Shown: positions 41,997-50,425, counted from the stretch's first letter. The stretch: DNA of 64,000 nucleotides from Shouchella oshimensis (GCF_002019765.1 NZ_KV917380.1:672707-736706); one strand, 5' to 3'. Program-made: numbers and translations. Notes: a model not told the origin generated them from the sequence alone.

Positions 41997-42713
41997 ATGA
42001 TTCCTTTAGTCTATGATCAACTGAATCACTTTGGTAAAGATGACGAATTTATTCTTGCTTTATTAGAAAAAGTCAATGTTCAGGTAGTAGCTGATTTAGG
42101 ATGCGGTACAGGGCGGTTAACGGTTCATTATATAGAAAGAGGTTATGATGTAACAGGAATTGATCCGAATGAAGAAGCGCTTGCTTATGCCAAAAAGAAA
42201 TGGCGAGGAAAAGAGGTACAGTGGGTTCTTGGTGATAGCTCGATGTTAAAAAAAGAAACATATGATGCAGTTGTATTAACAGCAAATGTGTCCCAAGTTT
42301 TTCTTACTGAGGAAAGCTGGGAGAAAATGCTCCAAGATGCCTATCGTGGGCTGAAAAAGGGAGGTCATCTTATTTTTGATACACGTAATCCCGAAGCAAA
42401 GGTATGGGAACAGTGGGAACAAGATGATACGCCGGATTTCGCTGTTCATGAACAGACAGGGGAGCCATTAGAAATTTGGACGACTTATGATGGATTTATT
42501 GATGATGTTTATACCTTTTATGAAACGGTAAAAGGGGCTCAATCTGGAGAGGTGTATGTAACCGAACAAATGAAGCTGACGTTCAGAAGTCATGAAACGT
42601 TGCGGCAGTCATTGCATCAGGCGGGTTTTTCTTCGGTATACAGCTACGGTGACTGGGAATTTAAAAAAGCAACCCCGTCAAGCTCATCCTTTATCTTTCA
42701 TGGAATAAAATAA
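41997..42713 (+). CDS. Class I SAM-dependent methyltransferase
   Basis: This is a 238-residue methyltransferase with motif I VVADLGCGTGRLTVHYIERG, motif II VTGIDPNEEALAYAKKKW, and YDAVVLTANVSQVFLTEESW as the post-I segment. A second half of beta strands completes the fold. The target is unknown. The gene follows the GNAT gene closely and precedes the T-box leader of the MFS gene, from which a separate promoter (42718-42746) starts. Confidence 0.88.
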   Translation: MIPLVYDQLNHFGKDDEFILALLEKVNVQVVADLGCGTGRLTVHYIERGYDVTGIDPNEEALAYAKKKWRGKEVQWVLGDSSMLKKETYDAVVLTANVSQVFLTEESWEKMLQDAYRGLKKGGHLIFDTRNPEAKVWEQWEQDDTPDFAVHEQTGEPLEIWTTYDGFIDDVYTFYETVKGAQSGEVYVTEQMKLTFRSHETLRQSLHQAGFSSVYSYGDWEFKKATPSSSSFIFHGIK

Positions 42714-42717
42714 TGTC

Positions 42718-42746
42718 TTTACTTTATTCAGAAAAATACCTATAAT
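42718..42746 (+). promoter_or_regulatory. Promoter of the T-box/MFS transcript
   Basis: TTTACT (42718-42723) and a perfect TATAAT (42741-42746) are spaced by 17 bases, placing transcription start at about 42753, just before the T-box leader. Confidence 0.75.
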
Positions 42747-42754
42747 AAAAAAAC

Positions 42755-43064
42755 GAAACAAGCGACGATGAGAAGAGTACTTGTGCACAAGCATAACAGA
42801 GAACTCCTGATGGTGGGAATGGAGAATGTAATGGCGCAAGGAAACAAGTCTCTGAGCTGTACAAAGGATCTTTCATTTCAACTGAAAGTGATGGTGTGCC
42901 GGGTTCTCCCGTTATTGAGATAGAGTATAACCATTCATGTGAATGGCGTACTTGAAAAGGTTGTTGTAGCGATACAGCAGCAAACTGGGGTGGCACCGCG
43001 AAACTTCTAACAATCCGAAGTCTCGCCCCCAAGGTTAAGAACCTTGGGAGGTGAGACTTTTTTT
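42755..43064 (+). promoter_or_regulatory. T-box riboswitch controlling an MFS transporter
   Basis: The leader starts with GACGATGAGAAGAGTA (42764-42779), the usual stem I start with an AGTA loop-E half. It contains the T-box CTGGGGTGGCACCGCG (42985-43000) and ends in a long terminator (43019-43058 plus Ts). The specifier-loop 3' side reads GGAAACAAG, giving CAA (Gln) if aligned like glyQS, with ACA or AAC possible. The variable T-box base is C, which pairs with a tRNA whose discriminator base is G. The downstream MFS gene is the target. Confidence 0.9.
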
Positions 43065-43098
43065 CGTTGTTCAAAAAAACGATTAGGAGTGGTGCTAC

Positions 43099-44307
43099 AT
43101 GAACTGGAAAGCCCCTATACTTTTGTTAGTTGGTGTTGGAATTTCAAATATTGGTGCGTGGGTTTACCTACTTGCTTTAAATTTAACGGTATTAACCATG
43201 ACAGGGAATTCACCTTTAGCAGTTGGAATTCTGTATTTACTAATCCCAATGGCCACCCTTTTAACTGATGTGTGGGCAGGTTCGTATATTGATCGGTTAA
43301 ACAAACGAACGCTAATGATCATATTAGATATTGTGCGTGCATGCTTGATCTTCTGTCTACCATTTTTGGATTCATTGGTATTCATCTATCTACTTGTTTT
43401 GTTGATTAATATGGGTAGTTCAATGTTTGAATCAACATCAATTGTCTATATGACAAAGTTAATCCCGAAAGAGAATAGGCAGCGTTTCAACTCATTGCGA
43501 AATTTCATTCAGTCCAGTGGCTTTTTACTCGGACCCTCAATCGCAGGGATGCTTTTTATTGTTAGTTCAGCCAATATGGCTATTTTTGTGAATGCGATTG
43601 CCTTACTCGTATCAGCGTTTGTCATTATGCTACTTCCTAATCTTGATTCCAAAGATGAAGAAGTGGTCTATGAAAGAGTAACGCTTCCCGTCATAAAGGA
43701 AGATTGGAAAATGGTTGTGGCTTTTGGGCGTAAACATACACATGTGACGTGGGTGTATCTCTTATTTGGCGGGTTTGTTGTTTTTTTAGCAGGGATTGAT
43801 TCCATAGAAGCGGCATTTGCAAGGACGGTGCTACTATTATCTGAAAGTACGTATGGCTTCCTAGTCGCCATTGCTGGTCTAGGAATGGTCGTGAGTTCAC
43901 TTTTGAATGCTTGGTTTGCGAAGAAGCTCAAGATAAATATATTAATGGGCATTGGTGCAGTAGTTGCGCCAATTGGCTATTGTATTTTTGCATTTTCCCA
44001 CACATTTCTTATAGCTTCACTGGGTGTTTTCATCGTGACATTTGCTATTACATTCGCCAATATAGGGTTTCTCACTTTTTACCAGCGTCATATTCCGCTA
44101 TCAATTATGGGACGGTTTACGAATCTTGTTGGTATGGTCGAGGCGGTGTTAACGATTGTGGCAGTTGCATTAATCGGTACTTTTGCAGAATGGAGTGCTA
44201 TTCGTCCTGTCTATATTTTTAGTTCGGCTATGTTTCTCGTCTTTGGCTGCTACATGTATATGGTTGTGATGAATAAAGGGAAAAAATCGTACTATGAGAA
44301 TGAATAG
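43099..44307 (+). CDS. MFS transporter under T-box control
   Basis: This is a 402-residue, twelve-helix transporter. The family loop appears as AGSYIDRLNKRTLMIILDIV, and the protein resembles MFS members of the DHA3 drug-exporter type. TAGGAG precedes the ATG 11 bases after the gene's T-box terminator. Control by uncharged tRNA suggests that the real cargo is an amino acid, peptide or amino-acid-related compound rather than a drug. Its own hairpin terminator follows. Confidence 0.88.
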   Translation: MNWKAPILLLVGVGISNIGAWVYLLALNLTVLTMTGNSPLAVGILYLLIPMATLLTDVWAGSYIDRLNKRTLMIILDIVRACLIFCLPFLDSLVFIYLLVLLINMGSSMFESTSIVYMTKLIPKENRQRFNSLRNFIQSSGFLLGPSIAGMLFIVSSANMAIFVNAIALLVSAFVIMLLPNLDSKDEEVVYERVTLPVIKEDWKMVVAFGRKHTHVTWVYLLFGGFVVFLAGIDSIEAAFARTVLLLSESTYGFLVAIAGLGMVVSSLLNAWFAKKLKINILMGIGAVVAPIGYCIFAFSHTFLIASLGVFIVTFAITFANIGFLTFYQRHIPLSIMGRFTNLVGMVEAVLTIVAVALIGTFAEWSAIRPVYIFSSAMFLVFGCYMYMVVMNKGKKSYYENE

Positions 44308-44350
44308 CCTAAGGAATAGTTATAATGAAACAAAGCTTGTTTAACGATAA

Positions 44351-44392
44351 AGTACCATAGGCTGCTTAACTAGCAGCCTATGGTACTTTTTT
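44351..44392 (+). terminator. Terminator of the MFS gene
   Basis: A 16-base stem, AGTACCATAGGCTGCT with AGCAGCCTATGGTACT, is followed by TTTTT. The minus-strand side also ends in T-rich sequence, so it may serve the convergent transporter gene as well. Confidence 0.93.
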
Positions 44393-44412
44393 AAGTGAAC
44401 AGTCCGTGTAAA

Positions 44413-45807
44413 TTAAAAAAACAAGACGGCGAAAAGGGTTGAAACGATCAATCCGATGATAACCGGAAGAAAGCAAACTCGAACGATTTCCTGTGCTGGT
44501 ACCCGTGATACACCAGCAACTGCTACTAGGGAAGACCAGGCAATCAGCGTACCACCACCAACCCAAACTGCCCCCATTTGTCCAATGGCCGCTAAAGTGA
44601 CTGGGTCCATCCCAGATACTGGACCGAGAGCACCAGCAAGTGCGCCTGTAAGGGGTAGGCCAGAAAAGCCAGATCCATCGAGACCTGTGATCATCCCAAT
44701 TAGTAAAATACCAAACGCCGTCCAACCACCGGATTCTGGAATGAACGGTTGACCAGCTGAGACCAGTTCAAAAAGAAAAGCTGGTGAAGCATCTGTTTGC
44801 AAAATAGCCGACGAAAAGTCACTACTTCCTAAAAAGAAAAATCCTGCAATGGGAATAACTGGTCCCATTGCCCTAAAGGCAAATAAGAATCCGTCTACAA
44901 GATGATCACTTACAGAATCAAACACTTGCTTTGGTTTATGAACGAGACTCGTTAAAATGAGTAAGAGTAATGCTAATCCTCCTATTAAAGCAGCCCCTGC
45001 ACCGCCTTCTAAAGACAAGTTAGTGAAAAAGGCTGTATAGAGCATATAGCCAACAACTAAAAGAAAGCATAGTGGCACAACAATGGCAAAAAGCTTTGAT
45101 TTCCACGTGACTTGTACGTCAGTTTTTATTTGAGTAACGCCCTGCATCCATTTCGTTAAATGACGGTCGTCTTTTCGCTTAATGTGCCGTCTAAGAAATA
45201 AATAAGCAAGGAGGATGGCGGTGATTCCTGTAAGGAGAGAAAGAATCAGTGCTTGATCCGCAACCGCCTGCACCTCAACACCAGCCGCTGTAGCACTAAG
45301 CATTGGTGCAATTTGAATCATATAGTCAGAAGAGAGTGCCATCCCTTGCCCCGCCAAAACAATTGCCGCAGCACCAGCAATAGGTGGGAGACCAGCACGT
45401 ATAGCAACAGGTAGTAGCAGCGCCCCGACTAATGGAACTGCTGGCGTTGGCCAAAAGAATAATGAAATGATATACGTAACGAGTATAATAATAAGATACG
45501 AGATATGACCGTTAATCATGATTTTCCCAATCGGTTGAATCATTTGTTTGTTCGCACCGATGGCTTCAAGTCCTTGTAAAAGAGCAGACATGACGGCAAT
45601 GATGAGGAAAATACTGAATAGCTCACCTGCCGCAATAAGGCTAGCTGAGAAAACCGTTTGGACACCAGTAGTGATAGCACCTGTATAGGCGACCCCTAGT
45701 AGAAACGTCATAATAATGGCAGGGACAACGACATTTTTTCGAAAAAGCATGGTGCCAATAATGAGTAACATGCCAAAGAGATAAAGCCAATGTGGAAGCG
45801 TCAACAC
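44413..45807 (-). CDS. Multi-pass membrane transporter, YhfA-like
   Basis: This is a 464-residue very hydrophobic protein with about twelve membrane segments. Distinctive stretches are ISLFFWPTPAVPLVGALLLP, AGAAAIVLAGQGMALSSDYM and MITGLDGSGFSGLPLTGAL, which recall uncharacterised transporters such as B. subtilis YhfA in the ion-transporter superfamily. The start codon is uncertain: GTG at 45807 lies directly after AAGG, and no nearby alternative is clearly better. No partner gene indicates the cargo. Confidence 0.75.
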   Translation of the reverse strand: MLTLPHWLYLFGMLLIIGTMLFRKNVVVPAIIMTFLLGVAYTGAITTGVQTVFSASLIAAGELFSIFLIIAVMSALLQGLEAIGANKQMIQPIGKIMINGHISYLIIILVTYIISLFFWPTPAVPLVGALLLPVAIRAGLPPIAGAAAIVLAGQGMALSSDYMIQIAPMLSATAAGVEVQAVADQALILSLLTGITAILLAYLFLRRHIKRKDDRHLTKWMQGVTQIKTDVQVTWKSKLFAIVVPLCFLLVVGYMLYTAFFTNLSLEGGAGAALIGGLALLLLILTSLVHKPKQVFDSVSDHLVDGFLFAFRAMGPVIPIAGFFFLGSSDFSSAILQTDASPAFLFELVSAGQPFIPESGGWTAFGILLIGMITGLDGSGFSGLPLTGALAGALGPVSGMDPVTLAAIGQMGAVWVGGGTLIAWSSLVAVAGVSRVPAQEIVRVCFLPVIIGLIVSTLFAVLFF

Positions 45808-45957
45808 CCTTCATCAGAGTCCTTTCTACAATAAAGTTGTTGCTGTAGCATATGCATGTGCCTAGAGTGGGGTGCAGTATGTACGGAAATAGCAAATAAG
45901 GTGCTTGTGCTATAATATAGTAGAAAAGGGTAAAAAGGTAAAAAAGTGGGTGGTAGT

Positions 45958-46146
45958 ATGAAAGAATGGTCTACTGTTTCGATTATTCTAAGTGGTCTCG
46001 TTTTCTCTATTAGTATCGTTCTTCTTTTGATTTGTTCCTCTTATCTTTTTAATACGGAACGAATAATCGTATTCGAAGTCCTCTTAGGAGTACTAGCGTT
46101 TGTTTTTTTTACTAGCGCAAGCTTCATTAAGAAAAAGCTGAATTGA
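45958..46146 (+). CDS. Small membrane protein (62 residues)
   Basis: This protein has two hydrophobic segments (about 6-28 and 34-56) and a basic end KKKLN. The ATG at 45958 is preceded by GGGTGGT; an earlier in-frame ATG at 45946 has no site. A terminator follows directly. The family was not recognised. Confidence 0.62.
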   Translation: MKEWSTVSIILSGLVFSISIVLLLICSSYLFNTERIIVFEVLLGVLAFVFFTSASFIKKKLN

Positions 46147-46152
46147 AAAAGT

Positions 46153-46179
46153 GAAGTGCTTCTGCGGCACTTTTTTTTT
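46153..46179 (+). terminator. Terminator
   Basis: GAAGTGC pairs with GGCACTT across a short loop, followed by seven or more Ts. It lies just after the small membrane gene. Confidence 0.85.
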
Positions 46180-46252
46180 GATGCCATTGTTTAGTTTGAA
46201 CCGATTGTGTGCCGAATAACGTATGATACGTAATGATAGAGGGGGGATGGAC

Positions 46253-46639
46253 ATGTATGATAGTTTTGAAACCGGAGGGGACTGGTTTTTCTCATTATTT
46301 CCGGTGGTGTTTTTCTGTATTTTTGCGATTGTCCTAGTCGTTTTTATTAGTGTAGGTGTTAGAGGGTTAAAAGAATGGAACACAAACAATCAATCTCCTA
46401 AGTTACGAGTAGACGCAATTGTCACAACAAAGCGATCTGACGTTCGTCAGGGAACGTCTCATCATCATGAGCATTCCTCGTACCGTGCTTCCACTTTTTA
46501 TTATGCCACCTTCCAATTTGAGAGTGGGGACCGGTTAGAGTTTTCTTTAACGAGTAGTCAGTATGGATTACTTGCCGAAAGAGACGTTGGGACACTAACA
46601 TTTCAAGGCACACGTTTTCTAAGTTTCGAAAGACGTTGA
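46253..46639 (+). CDS. DUF2500 domain protein
   Basis: This is a 128-residue protein with one N-terminal hydrophobic segment (FFSLFPVVFFCIFAIVLVVFI) and a soluble domain. That domain carries the DUF2500 pattern: KLRVDAIVTTKRSDVRQG, a His-rich stretch (SHHHEHSS), TFYYATFQFESGDRLEFSL and GLLAERDVGTLTFQGTRF. ATG 46253 has AGAGGGGGG 6 bases upstream. It is probably exposed outside the membrane; the function is unknown. Confidence 0.85.
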   Translation: MYDSFETGGDWFFSLFPVVFFCIFAIVLVVFISVGVRGLKEWNTNNQSPKLRVDAIVTTKRSDVRQGTSHHHEHSSYRASTFYYATFQFESGDRLEFSLTSSQYGLLAERDVGTLTFQGTRFLSFERR

Positions 46640-46670
46640 CAATAATAAGCCTTTGCTGCAAAAGCTCATG

Positions 46671-46700
46671 AAAGAGGCCGATGGATTCATCGGCCTCTTT
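46671..46700. terminator. Bidirectional terminator (DUF2500 / trpEG)
   Basis: AAAGAGGCCGATG (46671-46683) pairs perfectly with CATCGGCCTCTTT (46688-46700). It separates the convergent DUF2500 and trpEG genes and abuts the trpEG stop codon. Confidence 0.88.
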
Positions 46701-46701
46701 G

Positions 46702-48867
46702 TTATACGCATAATTTTGCCATGACGTTTTGAATAAGCTGCAAGCCAACTTCTCCAGACTTGCTTAGTATGGATTCAGGATGAAATTGAACCCCTGCAAT
46801 TGGTAGATGTTTATGCTGAATGGCCATTGGGATATGGTCAGTAGTGGTTGCCTCTAAGCGTAGGCAATCTGGCAGCGTTTTGGCGTAAATGGAATGATAG
46901 CGACCAACACTAATTTGTTTTGGGACATTGCTAAACAGTCCATCTCTCTGTTGAACAAATACGTCTGATTGTTCGCCATGGGACGGCGTTTCAAGCAGGC
47001 CGAGCTCACCTTTAAAGTGTTCAACAATGCCTTGGAAGCCTAAGCAAACGCCGAAGATCGGTATGTCTTTTTCTACACAAAGAGCAATGGTGTCTGAGAG
47101 TCCGAAGCGTTTAGGTGTTCCGGGACCAGGAGACAGCACGACTAAATCATATGAATTCCGTTCTAAAAAATCTTGTGCATAAATGGACCGTGTTGTTGAA
47201 ACGGTTGCACCTGTTTGCTTGAAATAACTACCTAGGGTATGAACAAACGAATCCTCATGATCAACAATAAGGACGCGTTTGCCTTTACCAGATTGCTGGA
47301 AAACATGTGGTGTTCTTGGTTCATGGTTTTGTGGCGATACGGCTTCCGCCAGCGCGGAAACTTTCACGAGTGTTTCTTCTTCCTCTTCTTCCGGGTCAGA
47401 AGTGTGCAAAAGCGTTGCGCCAACGCGTAACGTTGCAGTATTGTTTTTAATTGCTGTAGTCCGTAAGGTTAAGCCTGTATTAAGGTCACCGTTAAAAGCG
47501 AACCAGCCAACTGCACCTCCATACCATCCCCGGGGCGTCTCTTCATTTTTTTCAATCCAGCGTAATGCCTCAATTTTTGGAGCCCCTGTAACGGTTACGG
47601 CCCACATATGCGTCATAAACGCATCTAAGGCGTCGTATTCTTCACGCATTTCACCGACTATGTGATCGACTGTATGAAAAAGTCGCGCATAGGTTTCGAC
47701 TTGCCTGCGTCCAATTACTTCTATAGAGCCTGGTAAGCAAATACGTGCTTTATCATTCCGATCAACGTCTGTGCACATCGTTAGTTCGGTTTCATCTTTT
47801 TTCGAGTTTAGCAGTTTTTTAATATTTTGTGCGTCTTCAAGTGGGTCTTTTCCACGGCGAATGGTTCCAGATATGGGGCAGGTTTCTACCTGTTGCCCTT
47901 GCACGCGGACAAACATTTCTGGTGAGGCTCCAACAAGGTACTCTTCACCTAAATTAATAATAAAGCCATACGGACTTGGGTTAATGTCGCGTAGTTGTTG
48001 AAAAACTTCTGAAGGTGTTAAGACAAGTGATTTTTCAAGCACTTGGGTTGGCACTACTTCAAACAAGTCGCCTGCGTGAAAAGAAGGAATGGCCTTCTTA
48101 ACAAGATCAGCGTAATAACCCTTTTTATAAGGTGTTTCCCGTGTGAGGGTTCCTCGTTCATATGGTTTAAACTGACCTGTTCTTTCTAAGTGATTCGTCG
48201 ATTTCTTATTAAATTGGACGTCATAAGAAAGGGTATAGGCGATTGATAAATGATGGTCTACAATGGTTAATTCATCAGGTAAATAGAGAACGAGATCCTT
48301 TTGGTCGTCTGGGCGTTTTTTTTCTTTCGCAAGCTGTTCAAATTGATAGATAAGGTCAAACCCGAATGCACCATATAAACCGAAAAATTGATCTTCATCG
48401 GAAGCAAATAGTTGTTTCAGTTCTCGAATAATGTGAAAGATGGAAGGTTGTTTGGTGCGGTCTTCCTCATTTTGTATGGCTGCTGTAGCCGGGATCGTTC
48501 CGTGTAGGCTCGTTTGTTGGTCATTAAAGCCCCGAATAAAATCAAAACGACTGTTTGAAAAATGAGTACGAACCAGTTCTAATAGAAATTCGCCTCGTTC
48601 GTTAAGTGCATTAATGGAATAACGGTTATTTGAAAAGCTTATTTCGAGTGGGGGACGTAAAAAGGCAACATCCCATCTTGAATAACGCCCTGTAAATTCA
48701 AAGCTACTTGAAAAAACAGCGCCTTTTACAGCATCTATTTCTGGCAAAATGTCTGTGTCAATTTTGGTTGGGGAGACGGTCTCAATTCTTCTTGTAACGA
48801 GAATGTCTCCGTCTGTAATGTAGTGTTTTGTTTTTTCATTTGTTTTCAATGTGGAAAGAATACTCAC
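46702..48867 (-). CDS. trpEG: Fused anthranilate synthase TrpE-TrpG
   Basis: This 721-residue enzyme makes anthranilate from chorismate and glutamine, the first step of tryptophan synthesis. The N-terminal TrpE part (about 1-500) contains LFEVVPTQVLEK, PYGFIINLGEEYLVGASPEM, CPISGTIRRGKDPLED, DVDRNDKARIC, VTVTGAPKIEAL and GWYGGAVGWFAFNGDLNTGL. The TrpG part (about 525-721) has VLSPGPGTPK, the nucleophile motif FGVCLGFQGI and catalytic His/Glu in GVQFHPES. B. subtilis has separate trpE and trpG/pabA; this fusion is the rhizobial/azospirilla-like TrpE(G) type. No other trp genes are adjacent. GTG start with AAGGAGG. Confidence 0.92.
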   Translation of the reverse strand: MSILSTLKTNEKTKHYITDGDILVTRRIETVSPTKIDTDILPEIDAVKGAVFSSSFEFTGRYSRWDVAFLRPPLEISFSNNRYSINALNERGEFLLELVRTHFSNSRFDFIRGFNDQQTSLHGTIPATAAIQNEEDRTKQPSIFHIIRELKQLFASDEDQFFGLYGAFGFDLIYQFEQLAKEKKRPDDQKDLVLYLPDELTIVDHHLSIAYTLSYDVQFNKKSTNHLERTGQFKPYERGTLTRETPYKKGYYADLVKKAIPSFHAGDLFEVVPTQVLEKSLVLTPSEVFQQLRDINPSPYGFIINLGEEYLVGASPEMFVRVQGQQVETCPISGTIRRGKDPLEDAQNIKKLLNSKKDETELTMCTDVDRNDKARICLPGSIEVIGRRQVETYARLFHTVDHIVGEMREEYDALDAFMTHMWAVTVTGAPKIEALRWIEKNEETPRGWYGGAVGWFAFNGDLNTGLTLRTTAIKNNTATLRVGATLLHTSDPEEEEEETLVKVSALAEAVSPQNHEPRTPHVFQQSGKGKRVLIVDHEDSFVHTLGSYFKQTGATVSTTRSIYAQDFLERNSYDLVVLSPGPGTPKRFGLSDTIALCVEKDIPIFGVCLGFQGIVEHFKGELGLLETPSHGEQSDVFVQQRDGLFSNVPKQISVGRYHSIYAKTLPDCLRLEATTTDHIPMAIQHKHLPIAGVQFHPESILSKSGEVGLQLIQNVMAKLCV

Positions 48868-49034
48868 ACTAAAAAACCTCCTTTGTATACGTTTGTATAC
48901 AGAGAAAGCATCAGCAAATAAACAGGGGTATGCCCTTTTTATAATCGTTTGCTCTACTCATCTCTGCTCTTCTCACTAAACTCTACTCAACTAGTTCTCT
49001 ACATAAAACACATTTATGCTTGTTACACATTCTA
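48868..49034 (-). promoter_or_regulatory. trpEG leader with TRAP-type GAG/UAG repeats and SD-covering hairpin
   Basis: A promoter is proposed with TAGAAT (49034-49029) and TTGTAA 17 bases upstream of it. On the RNA strand, 48999-48952 carries ten GAG or UAG triplets spaced mainly by two bases, the pattern bound by the tryptophan-activated TRAP protein (MtrB). Downstream, TTTCTCTGTATAC can fold with GTATACAAAGGAG across AAAC and so cover the ribosome site. CAGAGA and AGCAAA inside the repeats can pair with TCTCTG and TTTGCT to prevent this. TRAP itself is not encoded in the window. Confidence 0.75.
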
Positions 49035-49078
49035 TTACAGGTATGACGGAATTACAAGAAATGTTTTATGAAAAAGGG

Positions 49079-49128
49079 TTGTCAACGTTAGGTAACTGCT
49101 GTATTATAAATCGTAATCATTACGATTT
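49079..49128 (+). promoter_or_regulatory. zagA promoter with Zur box
   Basis: TTGTCA (49079-49084) and TATTAT (49102-49107) are spaced by 17 bases. A perfect 21-base palindrome at 49108-49128, with core TCGTAATCATTACGA, follows immediately. It matches the Bacillus Zur consensus (AAATCGTAAT-N-ATTACGATTT), so zinc should repress this promoter. Confidence 0.93.
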
Positions 49129-49149
49129 GATAAAAGGAGATGCTAATAA

Positions 49150-50343
49150 ATGAAAAAAATACCAGTGACAGTGTTAAGTGGTTACCTTGGTTCAGGTAAA
49201 ACCACCTTATTAAATTATATTCTACATAATCGAGATGGCTTAAAAGTAGCTGTTATTGTAAATGATATGAGTGAGGTAAATATTGATTCTGAACTCGTGG
49301 AAAAGCAAGGAGGATTCTCAAGAACAGATGAGAAGCTCGTAGAACTATCCAATGGGTGCATCTGTTGTACATTACGTGAGGATCTTTTAGTAGAAGTTGA
49401 GCGTCTTTCTAAGCAAGGAGACATCGACTACATCGTAATTGAATCCTCAGGGATTAGTGAACCGATACCTGTTGCACACACATTTAGTTACGTAGATGAA
49501 GAATTAGGGATAGACCTTAGCCGTTTTTGTACGTTAGATACAATGGTGACCGTTGTCGATGCAAATCGTTTCTGGCATGACTTTGAATCTGGTGAATCGT
49601 TGTTAGAGCGGAAGCAAGAAGTAGGCGAAGAGGATTACCGAGAGGTTGCCGACTTACTTATTGATCAAATTGAATTTTGTGATGTGCTCGTTCTTAACAA
49701 ATGTGACCTTGTTTCAGAAGAGCAGCTCTTGCAACTAGAACAGGTTCTTAAGAAGCTACAACCAGAAGCAAAGCTACTGCGTTCGACTCGATCTGAAGTT
49801 CCGATTAAGGAGGTTTTAAATACAGGATTGTTTGACTTTGACAAAGCGAGCGAGTCTGCTGGTTGGTTAAAGGAATTAGAGCTTGGACCAGAAAATCATA
49901 CGCCGGAAACAGAGGAGTATGGAATCTCTTCCTTTGTGTTTGAAAGCAAACGACCGTTTCATGCAGAACGACTGGATAAATGGTGTGAGTCTATGCCCCA
50001 ATCAATTGTTCGTGCAAAGGGTATTGTTTGGTGTGCGACAAGAAATGACTATGCTTTATTATTTTCTCAAGCTGGTTCGTCTGTATCGATTGAACCTGTA
50101 ACGTACTGGGTAGCGGCTTTACCTAAAGAGCAGCAACAACAAATTCTAGCAGTAAATAAAGAAGTAGCAAAAGACTGGGACACAACCTTTGGCGATCGCC
50201 ATACGAAGGTGGTTCTTATTGGAATGGGAATGAATAAAGAAGACATTCTTAAAGAGTTAGAGGAGTGTCTTTTAACGGAAGAGGAATATCAACAAGATTG
50301 GAACACTCTCCCTGACCCATTTGATTGGGTTATTCAACAGTAG
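49150..50343 (+). CDS. zagA: COG0523 zinc metallochaperone ZagA (YciC)
   Basis: This is a 397-residue GTPase of the G3E family that delivers zinc under zinc starvation. Walker A is in VLSGYLGSGKTTLLNYIL; the metal-binding CxCC motif is NGCICCTLRE; SSGISEP and LVLNKCDLV are further GTPase motifs, with NKxD intact. The C-terminal domain (about 260-397) carries the CobW-C-type strand set. A perfect Zur box lies at the promoter. In B. subtilis the orthologue supplies zinc to GTP cyclohydrolase. RBS AAAAGGAG. Confidence 0.95.
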   Translation: MKKIPVTVLSGYLGSGKTTLLNYILHNRDGLKVAVIVNDMSEVNIDSELVEKQGGFSRTDEKLVELSNGCICCTLREDLLVEVERLSKQGDIDYIVIESSGISEPIPVAHTFSYVDEELGIDLSRFCTLDTMVTVVDANRFWHDFESGESLLERKQEVGEEDYREVADLLIDQIEFCDVLVLNKCDLVSEEQLLQLEQVLKKLQPEAKLLRSTRSEVPIKEVLNTGLFDFDKASESAGWLKELELGPENHTPETEEYGISSFVFESKRPFHAERLDKWCESMPQSIVRAKGIVWCATRNDYALLFSQAGSSVSIEPVTYWVAALPKEQQQQILAVNKEVAKDWDTTFGDRHTKVVLIGMGMNKEDILKELEECLLTEEEYQQDWNTLPDPFDWVIQQ

Positions 50344-50389
50344 CCAAACGCTATGAAAGAAGAAGGTCGAAGATCGAAACAAAGAGGGA

Positions 50390-50420
50390 AAAAGCGGGTG
50401 ACAAGGGATCATCCGCTTTT
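50390..50420. terminator. zagA/CDF convergent terminator
   Basis: AAAAGCGG (50390-50397) pairs with CCGCTTTT (50413-50420). T-rich tracts follow on the minus strand (TTTTTCCC) and partially on the plus strand. It separates the convergent zagA and cation-efflux genes. Confidence 0.7.
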
Positions 50421-50425
50421 CCTAT

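Noticed and set aside
44378-44752. Frames opposite or alongside the 3' end of the YhfA-like gene
   Set aside because: Trp/Cys/Ser-rich or Pro/Thr-rich composition, no ribosome sites, and complete overlap with a real gene.
45641-45895. 84-codon minus-strand frame with an ATG behind AGAAAGGA, overlapping the start of the YhfA-like gene
   Set aside because: It is out of frame with the transporter and its peptide is low-complexity, Cys/His/Tyr-rich, as expected of a shadow frame.
48884-48901. GTATAC-AAAC-GTATAC read as a DNA operator of a GntR-type repressor before trpEG
   Set aside because: It lies far downstream of the proposed promoter and fits better as the stem of the RNA hairpin that covers the ribosome site.
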